Positions 37,264 through 47,500 of a stretch of 64,000 bases of DNA are shown here, one piece after another (the stretch's first letter is position 1; the number at the start of each line of letters is the position of its first letter). A program made the position numbers and the translations under genes. The stretch spans positions 35,496 through 99,495 of the forward strand of contig JAHEGY010000003.1 in the NCBI GenBank assembly GCA_024644875.1. Reading direction: 5' to 3'. Source of the DNA: Cyclobacteriaceae bacterium. Its GTDB lineage: Bacteria > Bacteroidota > Bacteroidia > Cytophagales > Cyclobacteriaceae. A model generated the notes under the pieces. It searched no databases and was not told the origin of the DNA. It saw only the letters and a list, made by a program, of their open reading frames with translations.

Positions 37264-37977
37264 ATGACTAAGCTTAGTGTAAATATCAATAAGTTTGCCA
37301 CGTTACGCAATTCAAGAGGAGGTAAAAATCCGGATGTAGTAAAGGCTGCAATAGATGCACAACTGTTTGGTGCAGAAGGTATCACAGTTCATCCAAGGCC
37401 TGATGAAAGACATATAAGGTATCAGGATGTACTTGATATTAAGCCAGTAATAAAAACTGAATTCAATATAGAGGGATATCCTGATCGAAGGTATATGGAT
37501 TTAGTTAAGAAAGTAAATCCTGACCAAGCCACCCTCGTTCCGGATCCACCTGAAGCTTTAACTTCCAATACGGGATGGGATACAATAGAGAATGAAAAAT
37601 TCCTGTCGGAGGTTATTGCTGAACTTAAAGGTTATGGAATAAGAACTTCAATATTTGTTGATCCGGTAGAATCAATGATATTTGGTGCCGCAAAAGTCAG
37701 AACAGACCGAATTGAACTCTATACAGAACCCTATGCTCAAAATTATTCCAATGACAGAGATGAAGCCATAAAGGCATATGTAAAATGTGCGGAATTGGCT
37801 AAAGGAGAGGGCCTTGGATTGAATGCTGGGCATGATCTATCATTGGAAAACCTTGCTTTTTTTAAAAAGAAGATTCCGTATCTGGATGAAGTATCTATTG
37901 GTCACGCATTAATATGTGACTCGATTTATCTTGGATTTGAGAACACAATTCAATTATATTTAAATCAATTACGATAA
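37264..37977 (+). CDS. pdxJ: Pyridoxine 5'-phosphate synthase
   Basis: Last step of the DXP-dependent vitamin B6 pathway, joining 1-deoxyxylulose 5-phosphate and 3-amino-2-oxopropyl phosphate. The 238-residue product begins TKLSVNINKFATLRNSRGG, has HPRPDERHI with active-site residues, and the C-terminal GLNAGHDLSLENL and VSIGHALICD. ATG 37264 is chosen over a start 66 nt upstream because the family begins MTKLSVN. Confidence 0.95.
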   Translation: MTKLSVNINKFATLRNSRGGKNPDVVKAAIDAQLFGAEGITVHPRPDERHIRYQDVLDIKPVIKTEFNIEGYPDRRYMDLVKKVNPDQATLVPDPPEALTSNTGWDTIENEKFLSEVIAELKGYGIRTSIFVDPVESMIFGAAKVRTDRIELYTEPYAQNYSNDRDEAIKAYVKCAELAKGEGLGLNAGHDLSLENLAFFKKKIPYLDEVSIGHALICDSIYLGFENTIQLYLNQLR

Positions 37978-37987
37978 CTTTGATTAT

Positions 37988-38863
37988 ATGATAAAATCAA
38001 TGACAGGATTTGGCAGAGCTGAATCATTCTCCGAAGATTTGAATATTGTTGTAGAAGTTAAGTCTTTGAATTCAAAATTCTTTGATACCATCATAAAAAT
38101 GCCCAAAACCTTTTCCGAAAAGGAAATCGAGGTTAGAAATATATTAGAAAAATCCTTAATCAGGGGAAAGATCTCTGTCACGATTGACTATCAGAATAAA
38201 ACCACCGGCAGTCAGCCACAAGTGATCAATAAATCCCTTTTTACCAGATATTATAATGAGCTTAATAATCTTGCTACCGAACTCTCTGATGAAAAGGCAG
38301 ATATTTTCCGGCTTGCATTATATCTTCCTGATGTGATCTCTCCGGAAATAAGCAATGATGAAAGTGCTAATTGGGAAATTATAAAATCAGTTTTGATAGA
38401 ATCGATTGATTATTGTAATTTATTTCGAGCCCAGGAGGGTGAAAATTTATCCAGTGAATTAACGACATATATCGGGGAAATAAACAAATCACTTGGAGAG
38501 ATTGACAAACTTGATCCGGAGAGAATAGAGCAAATCAGAGATAGGATCAAGTCAAATCTTATTGAACTAATTCCTGATAATAACTATGATGAGAATCGTT
38601 TTGAACAAGAGTTGATCTATTATCTTGAAAAATTGGATATAAGTGAAGAAAAGGTTCGTTTAAAGGGTCATCTGGACTATTTCCTGGATGAAATGAATTC
38701 ACCTGAATCGAATGGTAAAAAGCTTAATTTTATATCCCAGGAAATGGGCAGGGAGATCAATACTATAGGATCAAAAGCCAATTATGCACCGATAACACGG
38801 AGTGTGGTCCTGATGAAAGACAGTCTTGAAAAGGTTAAAGAGCAGTTGCTAAATATTCTATGA
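37988..38863 (+). CDS. YicC-family endoribonuclease
   Basis: A 291-residue member of the YicC family, recently shown to contain RNA endonucleases. The N-terminal SMTGFGRAE is the family hallmark; the C-terminal half has ERIEQIRDRIKSNL and the conserved LNFISQEMGREINTIGSKAN (about 248-267). Likely cytoplasmic RNA turnover. It follows pdxJ by 10 bp and is convergent with the tonB-like gene 12 bp downstream. Confidence 0.9.
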   Translation: MIKSMTGFGRAESFSEDLNIVVEVKSLNSKFFDTIIKMPKTFSEKEIEVRNILEKSLIRGKISVTIDYQNKTTGSQPQVINKSLFTRYYNELNNLATELSDEKADIFRLALYLPDVISPEISNDESANWEIIKSVLIESIDYCNLFRAQEGENLSSELTTYIGEINKSLGEIDKLDPERIEQIRDRIKSNLIELIPDNNYDENRFEQELIYYLEKLDISEEKVRLKGHLDYFLDEMNSPESNGKKLNFISQEMGREINTIGSKANYAPITRSVVLMKDSLEKVKEQLLNIL

Positions 38864-38875
38864 ATTGATTGGTTC

Positions 38876-39676
38876 CTACATGGCCTCTTCAAGTCGGAAA
38901 AGGATTGGAATTACCATTTTTACCCTGACTGGCCGGCCCCTTTGTTTACCAGGTTTCCATTTTGGAGCATTCCCGATAATCCTGCATGCTTCCTCATCGC
39001 ATCCACCACCAATTCCCTTCATGGTTTTAATATCAGTTAGGCTACCGTCCTTTTCAACTACAAATTCAATATAAACCCTTCCCTGAATATTGCCTATTTG
39101 AGCTATTTTTGGATATTTTAAATTTTCACTTACATACTCATAGAATGCACTCAATCCGCCAATGGGTTCCGGTTGTTGTTCAACAATAGTAAATATTTCC
39201 TCTGCCTTTTCTTCCTGGACCTCTAATTCCATTTCCACAAATACAGGTTGATCGATAACCTGTTCTTCCGTCATTTCAATGTCTAGATCAATCTCTATTT
39301 CTTCCATAATTTCCTCTTCATCCGGTACTTCAATAATCTTGGGTTGAACGATTGTTGGCTGAGGAGGAGGTGGTTGTTCTGTCGGAGGAACATCAATAAT
39401 ATCCTCAAATGTTGAGGAAACCTTTCCAAGATCTACAATTTCACCATCATCATAGAATCTCCACTCAAATGCAGTAATCGTAAATAATAAACTTATGCAA
39501 AGCCCTATGCAGAAGAATAACTTTGAAAGATGCATCTGCCGGGAGGCTTTAGCAAATTTTACCTTTATTAAGTCACTCACCAGGAGGTCATAATCTTTCC
39601 TGAATTTTCGTGTTGTTTTATGGCCTTTATCTTTCTTATAGATGCCATATTTTTCATATTTATCAGGATTTTTCAT
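38876..39676 (-). CDS. TonB-like energy transducer with basic N-terminal extension
   Basis: Couples the inner-membrane proton motive force to outer-membrane receptors. The 266-residue product has an unusual basic cytoplasmic extension of about 50 residues, one membrane helix (about 53-70), the motif ITAFEWRFYDDGE shared with the neighbour, an acidic linker with a short PPPPQP run, and a TonB C-terminal domain (about 175-266: VYIEFVVEKDGSL, WKPGKQRGRPV). ExbB and ExbD genes are not nearby. Paralogue of the gene at 39982. Confidence 0.9.
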   Translation of the reverse strand: MKNPDKYEKYGIYKKDKGHKTTRKFRKDYDLLVSDLIKVKFAKASRQMHLSKLFFCIGLCISLLFTITAFEWRFYDDGEIVDLGKVSSTFEDIIDVPPTEQPPPPQPTIVQPKIIEVPDEEEIMEEIEIDLDIEMTEEQVIDQPVFVEMELEVQEEKAEEIFTIVEQQPEPIGGLSAFYEYVSENLKYPKIAQIGNIQGRVYIEFVVEKDGSLTDIKTMKGIGGGCDEEACRIIGNAPKWKPGKQRGRPVRVKMVIPILFRLEEAM

Positions 39677-39981
39677 GGCATTTGCTTTTTAAAGAACATG
39701 TTGGAAACTAAATATTCAATAATGGTTCCCTTATAGTATAATAAACGTTTATTAAGTCTGAAGGGTTTTTATTGAGTTGTTTGGATTCTGCATCAGGAAA
39801 ATTGTATTATTCATGATGTTTAAGAAAAATTCCGGGGGTGAAAATTGAATCTAATAATCCATTTTGAGATCAGGAATGATCAGATATTTAAAAAAAGTTG
39901 CTGAAAAAAAGTATAATCAAAAAAAATCCCGCCTGCCTGCTGCAGGCAGGCACGAGGCGGGACTATATTTGTTTTTAATGT
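39677..39981. other. Intergenic region between tonB paralogues
   Basis: These 305 bp hold the strong terminator of the upstream tonB-like gene (39919-39962) and about 240 bp of AT-rich leader for the downstream copy. I see no ORF or RNA gene in it. Confidence 0.5.
39919..39962 (-). terminator. Strong bulged terminator of tonB-like gene
   Basis: On the minus strand a 7-bp stem TCCCGCC/GGCGGGA encloses, after a TCG bulge, a second 7-bp stem TGCCTGC/GCAGGCA with a CTGCA loop, followed by eight T residues. It begins 19 bp after the stop codon. The inner part is also a palindrome (GCCTGCCTGC / TGCAGGCAGGC), so a rival fold exists. Confidence 0.85.
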
Positions 39982-40656
39982 TTATCCAAGTTTAAAGGTA
40001 ATTGGAAGGATCATCCTTACTTTTACAGGTCGTCCTCTTTGCTTACCAGGATTCCATTTTGGAGAAGCTTGAATTACACGGATAGCTTCTTCATCGCATC
40101 CAGCTCCAATTCCCTTGATGGCTTTTACATTAGTAATAGTACCATCTTTATCCACCACGAACTCAACAAACACTTTTCCTTCGATACCCATTCTACGTGC
40201 CTGGGCCGGGTATTTAAGTTTTTTGCCGACATACTCATAAAAAGCAGCCATTCCTCCCTTAGGTGCCGGTTGATCTTCAACAATTGTGAAAATCTCTTCA
40301 GCAACTTCTTCTTCGACTGGTTCATCAAATACAATATCTTCAACAACAGTTTCTTCTGTTATTTCAACGTCAAGATCAACTTCGATCTCCTCTTCGATCT
40401 CTTCCTCATCGGGAACCTCAATAATTTCAGGTTGCTGTATTTTAGGAGGAGGTGGAGGAGGTTGTTCTGTTGGTGGAATTTCCATTACGTCTTCAAATTC
40501 ATCTGAAACCTGACCCAGGTCCATCAGTTCACCATCATCATAGAATCTCCATTCGAACGCAGTGATCACCAATAATAGACTTACAACCAAGCCGATATTA
40601 AGGAATAATCCTGTTTTTTTAGTGAGATCGGCTTTTGGATTCTTTTTCGCTTCCAT
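39982..40656 (-). CDS. TonB-like energy transducer
   Basis: A 224-residue TonB protein with a short cytoplasmic N-terminus, one membrane helix (about 16-34), the motif ITAFEWRFYDDGE, a PPPPPP stretch and long acidic linker (about 60-115) and a TonB C-terminal domain (about 130-224: VFVEFVVDKDGTI, WNPGKQRGRPV). Compared with its paralogue downstream it lacks the basic N-terminal extension. A -7 element lies at 40703-40710. Confidence 0.92.
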   Translation of the reverse strand: MEAKKNPKADLTKKTGLFLNIGLVVSLLLVITAFEWRFYDDGELMDLGQVSDEFEDVMEIPPTEQPPPPPPKIQQPEIIEVPDEEEIEEEIEVDLDVEITEETVVEDIVFDEPVEEEVAEEIFTIVEDQPAPKGGMAAFYEYVGKKLKYPAQARRMGIEGKVFVEFVVDKDGTITNVKAIKGIGAGCDEEAIRVIQASPKWNPGKQRGRPVKVRMILPITFKLG

Positions 40657-40702
40657 AACAATATAGTTTTAATTGTTTGTCAAATTATACCTCGACGAAT
40701 AT

Positions 40703-40710
40703 CAAAGATA
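40703..40710 (-). promoter_or_regulatory. -7 element of tonB-like gene
   Basis: Minus-strand TATCTTTG, an exact TANNTTTG match, 47 bp ahead of the start at 40656. No good -33 TTG is seen at the expected distance. Confidence 0.4.
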
Positions 40711-40729
40711 TAAAATATTTTTCATTTGT

Positions 40730-41107
40730 CTAATTCGAAAAGTATTTAAATTTTAGAAAAAATATACCTATTCCCAACATTGCGCCAATGAAATTTATGA
40801 TAATATCAAGCCAGTGAAAATATCTTCCTGGAATGAAATACTGTCCGGTTTCTGTGATGAGACTAAAAATCAGGGACCCAACAATAACAGCGGAAATGAC
40901 TTTTCCCTTTGATACTGAATGGCTCCGTTTTCCAAGGAAAATTCCTGTAAGGAGAAATGAAAATACTGTAAACATCCCAAGATGAGCTATAAAACCAGCG
41001 AGACTGATATCTAAGAAGTCTGGTTTGGGAAGTGCATCACCAGGTGTCCAGGTCAGAATTAATGATATAATTATCCAACCCAGGAAAAGCTTCAAATACA
41101 ATCTCAA
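40730..41107 (-). CDS. VanZ-like membrane protein
   Basis: A 125-residue protein with four predicted helices (about 4-18, 33-52, 68-85, 97-118) and VanZ-like elements: TGQYFIPGRYFHWLDIIINFIG-type end motif around residues 87-106. Function in the family is unclear; the name comes from teicoplanin resistance clusters. It lies 3 bp after gcvH in the conserved ruvA-sprA-gcvH-vanZ order, so it is not evidence for drug resistance. Confidence 0.82.
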   Translation of the reverse strand: MRLYLKLFLGWIIISLILTWTPGDALPKPDFLDISLAGFIAHLGMFTVFSFLLTGIFLGKRSHSVSKGKVISAVIVGSLIFSLITETGQYFIPGRYFHWLDIIINFIGAMLGIGIFFLKFKYFSN

Positions 41108-41110
41108 AGG

Positions 41111-41491
41111 TTATTCGGCAATTAATTTCTGATAATCATCTGCTGAAAGAAGGTCATCTACAGATGCTGCATCATTTAGCTCAATTTTAAGAATCCATCC
41201 CTTACCATAGGGATCACTATTTACTAGTTCTGGTTCACCTTCCAGGGTTTCATTGAATTCGTAAATTTTTCCTGCCACCGGCATAAAAAGATCTGATACT
41301 GTTTTTACGGCTTCTATTGTGCCAAAAGATTCACCTTCTTCCACTTCAAATCCTTCCTCTTCTACTTCTATGTATACAATATCGCCAAGCTCTTTTTGAG
41401 CAAAGTCAGTTATGCCAATTATTCCAATATTGCCTTCAACTTTAATCCATTCGTGGTCTTTCGTGTATTTTAGATCCTCCGGAAAATTCAT
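41111..41491 (-). CDS. gcvH: Glycine cleavage system H protein
   Basis: Lipoyl carrier that shuttles the aminomethyl group between the P, T and L proteins. The 126-residue product starts [15 protein letters not shown] and has the lipoylation site in [11 protein letters not shown] (Lys63). ATG 41491 is chosen over one 30 nt upstream because the family begins here. gcvP and gcvT are not adjacent; position next to sprA is a Bacteroidota habit rather than a pathway operon. Confidence 0.95.
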   Translation of the reverse strand: MNFPEDLKYTKDHEWIKVEGNIGIIGITDFAQKELGDIVYIEVEEEGFEVEEGESFGTIEAVKTVSDLFMPVAGKIYEFNETLEGEPELVNSDPYGKGWILKIELNDAASVDDLLSADDYQKLIAE

Positions 41492-41539
41492 AATTAATTT
41501 GTTTTGAAATTTAATGTTCAAATATAATCCATTAAAGAA

Positions 41540-44500
41540 TTATTGTGCTAAACTAAATCTAATTTGTGTTCCAAAAGATGTAGTTGCTCTCTTAAATGAG
41601 CTGGAGATTAAAGGTTCGTTAATATTTCTTTCAAAATAGAAGGTCATATTCAGCCTTTGGTTAATGGTGTATTGAATGGTAGGTCTTAATTGAAAGTTAA
41701 TATTTCCCTGAGTTATTGTATTCGTTTCATCTATTTTCCGTTGTACAGTTTTGGTATCTCTAATCGTAAAGTTGATCCTGAACTGAATATCATTGTCAAG
41801 GACAATTGTATTTCCCCTAAATTTAAGAGGCAATTTAAGTTTGGTCTTTGTCCAGCCAACATCCACAGAAAAGTCCTTACTACTTAACTCGGTTATCTGC
41901 GCATTTGACATATTCAAGGCAAGATTTCTTTCTTTTTTATATTCAATCCTCGCAGTCAGACGGTTTTTAGTTCTTAGGTTCAGCCCGATCAGGGGGGCAA
42001 ATCTTTCAGAAATTATGGCCTGAGCAATTACATAAACAGGCACCAGGTCATTATTTTCATTGGTCAGAAATCCAGGGGACGTATCTTCTATGGCATTGTC
42101 CAGATTAATAAACTGATCATACAACAAGGAATTTGCATAGTTATTTACAGAATAGGTAGAGCTATAAGCATGGGTAATATTTATCGATGAGAATACGTTT
42201 TTTAAAGCCGGTATTTTTCCCAGTCCAGTATAGTCAAGCCTCCAGTTGGGTAATGGCCATTTCGGGAAAGATGTTAGAGGAATACTATTCGGGTCTTTAT
42301 CCTGGTAGGCAGCCAGGTAAGCGGGGATCAATACATCCTGGGAATTAAGATCAAATTCACCGGAAGGAACCAGGGAGTTTAACCGATCACGGATGATATA
42401 CCTGTTTTCCTCGAAGGTCTGGAAGGTCTCATTGGTATTATCTTCAGCGTCTTGAACAAAAGAAGTTCCTATGGTAACCATTGTTATACTATAATTACCC
42501 GTTCTAGTAGGGGCGAGTTGAACCGGGACCTTTCCAATAGTGCCATCATCAAGAGTATCCGTATTGTATCTAAATATTTCATGGAAATTATCAGAACTAA
42601 TTTTGTTTGCAACAAGCTGAATTCTGAGATCGGGAGCCGGTTCAATATTAGCTGTCAGTTTTAGGTCTATATTATTATATTGAGTAAACGGAAATGATAA
42701 AAATTCACTTCTGGCCAACCAGTCATTTTCGATTGCCCTCCTTTGAATATCCCTGCTTTGACTACCAAAAACAAAGTCCCATCCGGGAGCTGACCAGGAT
42801 GAATCCATGCCAAAAAGAAAAACCGATGGAGTATAACCTGGTAAAACAGTTCCTTCGCGGTTTGTAAAACTGAAATTTAGAGACCGCACCATCATAAGGA
42901 ATCGCAAGAAACCTTTCCCAAATTTATTATCCCTCTTTTGAACGAGGGTATCTGTCTCCGATGGGCGTGAGGTTGCAGGTCGCCTGGAGCTGCGACGGGG
43001 GCTATTTATATCCTTTAATAGCTTTGATTTATTATAAAGTTTAACAAGATCGAATTTGCCTGTCAAACCCCAATCTCTCTGGTTCTGAACTGTATTTCCA
43101 AGGGTGTCGGCCTGGTCTGTCGCCCCTGCTTTCCATGTATAGCCGACCCTGTAACGGAAATCAGAATTGATCCAATCTGTTAGTGGTGTTTTGTCTATGG
43201 GGATTCTATAAGTAAGTCCTATATCCTGATCAAAAGTTTTCATTCGACCAAGATTTTTCAGGTTTGTTATTATAGAATCCCGCTTAGCTTCTGAATTAAT
43301 ATCACCTGCCGGTTCATCAACAATTGCGTTTACACGTGCCATATAATCAACAGAAATGCTTTTCGTCAGGTTCCAGCGAAAATTATAATTCCTGTCAAAG
43401 AAGAAGGATTTCTCCCAGGTTGGCAATATTCCTTCCGTGGTCAGATCAGAATTTCGTAGTTGCTCTCTAATAAACCGTCTGTTCAAATCCCATCTGAATC
43501 CGAGGTTCGATACCAGCGGAGTTATGTTCAGATCCTTAATTAACTGAAGCCAGGGAGAAGAAAATGCCTTTGAATTCTTAAATGGTTCATAGGTAATCGG
43601 AGTAGAACTCCAATTATATGCCAAACCTATTCGCATATTTTTGTTTACATATTCCTGTTTATAAATACTTCTTTGTATTGCACTTGAGGAGGCATAGGTA
43701 AATGAGAAATTCTCGATATCATAAATCCTGCTTTTTGCATTTTCTTTTGTTTTGACTTTTCGGACATTCGTAAAGTTGATGCTTTTTCGTGTTGTCACAT
43801 CCTGTACCAGGTTAGCATAGGCTTCTCTTTCCTCAGGGTTATCGAAGGTTCTTAAAGTTGCTTCAAGTGGAACATCCGGATCCAGCGGGTCATAACTTGG
43901 AGTTATCTTCCGTTCTTCGTAGCTGATAAACATCGGAATCCTTAAGCCTACCTTTTCCGGAATAAATTTATCGAGAGCGACGTTAGCTGAAATGTCATAA
44001 TCAAGAACTTCTTCTCTTCGTCTTTCAGATATACGTTGGGAAACAGCGCCAAATCCTACAGAACTATATCTTAGATCACCATTTATTGTGGCAAAATCAG
44101 CCAGTTTCAGGTCGAGTCTTGCATTTGCAGCCCATCCAGGATCATTTTTAAAATCAGTTACCCTTAATTCATTAGCCCAAATATGAATACTAATGGGATC
44201 TCCGTCTGGAGATTTTGGGTTACGGATACCTATCATCATTGCCTGTACATCATGTAAATCAGGCCGTCCTACTACAGTTATTTTATATTGTCTAACATTT
44301 TGAGAAAACGGAATATTAATATTCAGATCCCCTTTATCCCTTAATTTCTTCAAGGCGTACAGATCCGCGAATTCAAGATCAATATTATTTTCTTCAGGCC
44401 AGATAACATTTGGATCTGTACTGCCTCTTGGTGTAAAAACAAGCGGCACCTGGATCTCATAATAGTTATCAACCATATCTGTTCCCAACCTGAGGAAGGC

Positions 44501-47500
44501 TGTGGCTGAGTCACCCTGGTTTCCATTGTTCTGGGCATGAATAAACATTTTTATACGGCCATAGTTTACCAGGTCCAACGCCACATTCTTGAACACACCA
44601 CGGGCATCTCCATCGACAAGCCCATCCACTGTAAGTTTAATAGATTGTTCATTGTTCTGCCTGTATATAGGAGATGTGTTATCTATATCCTGTTGAATAC
44701 CCGGTGGAAGAACATATGGAGTTTCTCCGGCTGCCGGGGAACCATTTTCCTCCAGGTTCACTACGGCAAACTCAAAATTTGAGTTTACTATTTCAGGGGG
44801 TTCTATCAAATACCTGTCTCTCAAACTCAAGGGGTAACGGCGCCACTGAGCACCCACCAATTGAAATTTGACCATCCTGAGAACAGCTGGCTGCTGCCAG
44901 TCCGTCATGATACTTCGTATAAACCGGATGGATTTAAACCCTACAATATTACCCTGGATCCTGCTTGGTTTGAGTATTGGAATCCGGATCAGATACCAGT
45001 TAACTCTTTGTCCGTTGATCTCATTGGTGATTACTTCCGTAACGAAATTTTTACCCACTTCCAGACTCCCAGGTCTTAAATCCAGCTCATACTCATAATA
45101 TTCTTCGAGGTCACTTAAGGTATTGTCAAAATTCAGATCTTCATTATCTGGGAATGTGGTACCTACCGGTGTAAAATCTGTTGTGCCCACAACAAGCGGG
45201 GAATTTCCATCTGTCAGATTAAATTCCTTATATCGTTCAAGTATTTTAGCATCATCAGCGTCCAGTTCCGAACCCAGGAAATATTGAAAATTATCAGCTG
45301 ATACATCCTCCAGTATCCTGTCAAGGGCTTCACCATTTACATTCAGATCACTAACAAAATCCTCAAAATAGTTTGGTTCATCTGTATTGATCACACCATC
45401 CATTCCAACGTCCTGGTTGGGTCTGGCTATTTCAGAATTATCAAAGGCATTGGTAAGATATTGTTCCTGTGTTACCCTTCCCCAGGAATTATTAGTTGTC
45501 CTGGTAGTATCCCCATCTGCCGGCAATCCGTTTTCAAAAGCATGCCGGCTGTCTTTCATCACATCTTCTGAAATGCTTCCAAGATGAAATATCAGTTTAC
45601 CTCCTGTTGTATTCGCTTCGGGTGAATTGATCCCATCATTGATCAACCCATTTGGATTGTTAAGATCACCATTTGTTGCATTAATAAAGGGATCCATAAG
45701 CCAGAATTCAAGATATTCAATATTAGTCTGGTCAAAGTCGACATCAGAAGTGATGGCTCTTGTGATACCTCCCCAATTTTTTCGGACGTCCGGCAAAGTA
45801 CCATCTGGCTGAAGATTAGGATTATAATTATAAGATCCTCTTTCAGAGGGATAAAAGGCCAGATCAAAAACAGGCAAATTTGTATTTACCACTTCTCTGT
45901 CTCTGAATTTGAAAATTTCCTGCGGGATAACAGCCCGGGAATAGTTATTTTGTAAATCTTCTTCCGTCAGGTTAGGTGGTCTTGAATTCCCAGAGGTTCT
46001 GTAAAAAACATTATCAATGATATACCAGGCTAGTTTTGCCCGGGTATAATTGATCGAAAGATCATTCGGCATTTGAATTCCTCCGTCGTAATATCCATCA
46101 TCGGTCTTTGGAGTTGAAGCCAGTTTCCAGGATAGCACATTGCCTCCCAAACGGAACGGGGTTATGGCAGATTCGAAATCATCGATATAGGAAGTTCCCT
46201 TTCCGTCTACAATATTTGAGGTTCCGGGCAGTAACTGAGCAACTTCTGCATTAAAAGACAGCATGGAAGGTTCCTTCGTAGATATTCCGGGAATGGCATC
46301 CACCATTTTCGTCAGGAAATTGGATTCAGTCCGGTAGTTCATGTCCAGCCCCCATTTTGTATTTCGAATGGTCTCATCTCCAACACTGATGCGGCTGACA
46401 AGTGGTCTCTCATTGAGATATAAAATAGTACCACCAATATTAAACTTATCATTATGAATGTAATCAAGCCTGCTTCCCAATAAAGTCCTGGCCTGGAAAT
46501 TGAACAGATCAGCCTTTTCATATTTTATCTGGATCGGTTTTCCTGAGTTCAAAACAGATTGATTGATTATACTTACCTTACCAAGGTTGTAATCCACGCG
46601 GTAATCAATTCCTTCACTCAGGGGTATACTTCCTGCGATCACCTGGACAGATCCCTCCGATATATTTATACCAGGGAGGATAATCTCTGTGGAAGATCCT
46701 CCTGTAGCCGTTCCAATGAGCACAAATTTGTTTTGCCTTGCCACAAGCTCTGCATCTGCCTTTGTTGTTGCATACAAGGTATCATAAACATATTTCTCTT
46801 TCAGCGCTTGTTCATCCGGATCGAATTTGCTTTCAAGAAAACTCCCAAAGGGTTCCAGCACGGTAAATATGATCGTGCCATTATCTGGATCTACAGTGAC
46901 CCCTTCGACAAAATCGAATTGGCCATCTTTTTGAGGGTCATTGTTCCGGTTCAGGCGGTCAAGATTGAACAACTGTACAAGAGGTATATCTTTAGTGTTT
47001 CTACCTTCATGCAGACTTGGATTATCAATACCCGTTTTATCATCCCGGTATATGATCCGCAGGTCAAATCCTTCCTGATTGATCTGACTCGTATTCAGGT
47101 TGTAGATATGTTTGATCATTAAATCCCAGGTTGGTACGGTGGGATTTATCTTGGTAGGCCTCAGTAGCTTGAGGTAAATCACCTGATCTTCCGAAATATT
47201 CTGGTAGTCTTCTGTAAGTTCTCCAACCTTAAATCTTTGTCCGTTATAGGTATATTCATAAGATACTGCCAGCGCTTCATCATTTTGAAGTTTCCTGTTA
47301 AGGGAGATATAACCCAGCATTTGATGAAAGGTGTATTCATTAGGGTCAAGTTTTCTTGCGGAGGTGATCAGTTCAAAGTCTGTACCTTTTACCAATCCCC
47401 ATTCATTTTCAAGAACAAAACTTGATTGGTCGACATTCCTGATATTCGGATCATTCTGTAGGGAGTTAAAAAGATCATTGGCATCATTCGCGTTCGGCAC

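Noticed and set aside
40039..40513. Plus-strand ORFs opposite the tonB-like gene, one very Ser-rich
   Set aside because: Ser-rich translation is the mirror of the acidic, GAA/GAT-rich TonB linker read on the other strand; no start context or family match.
40730..41107. Glycopeptide resistance (vanZ)
   Set aside because: VanZ-like proteins are common housekeeping neighbours of gcvH/sprA in Bacteroidota; no vanHAX genes are present.
46559..47122. 187-codon plus-strand ORF inside sprA
   Set aside because: Lies fully antisense to the confident sprA reading frame, has no family resemblance and Cys/Tyr-rich composition typical of a shadow ORF.
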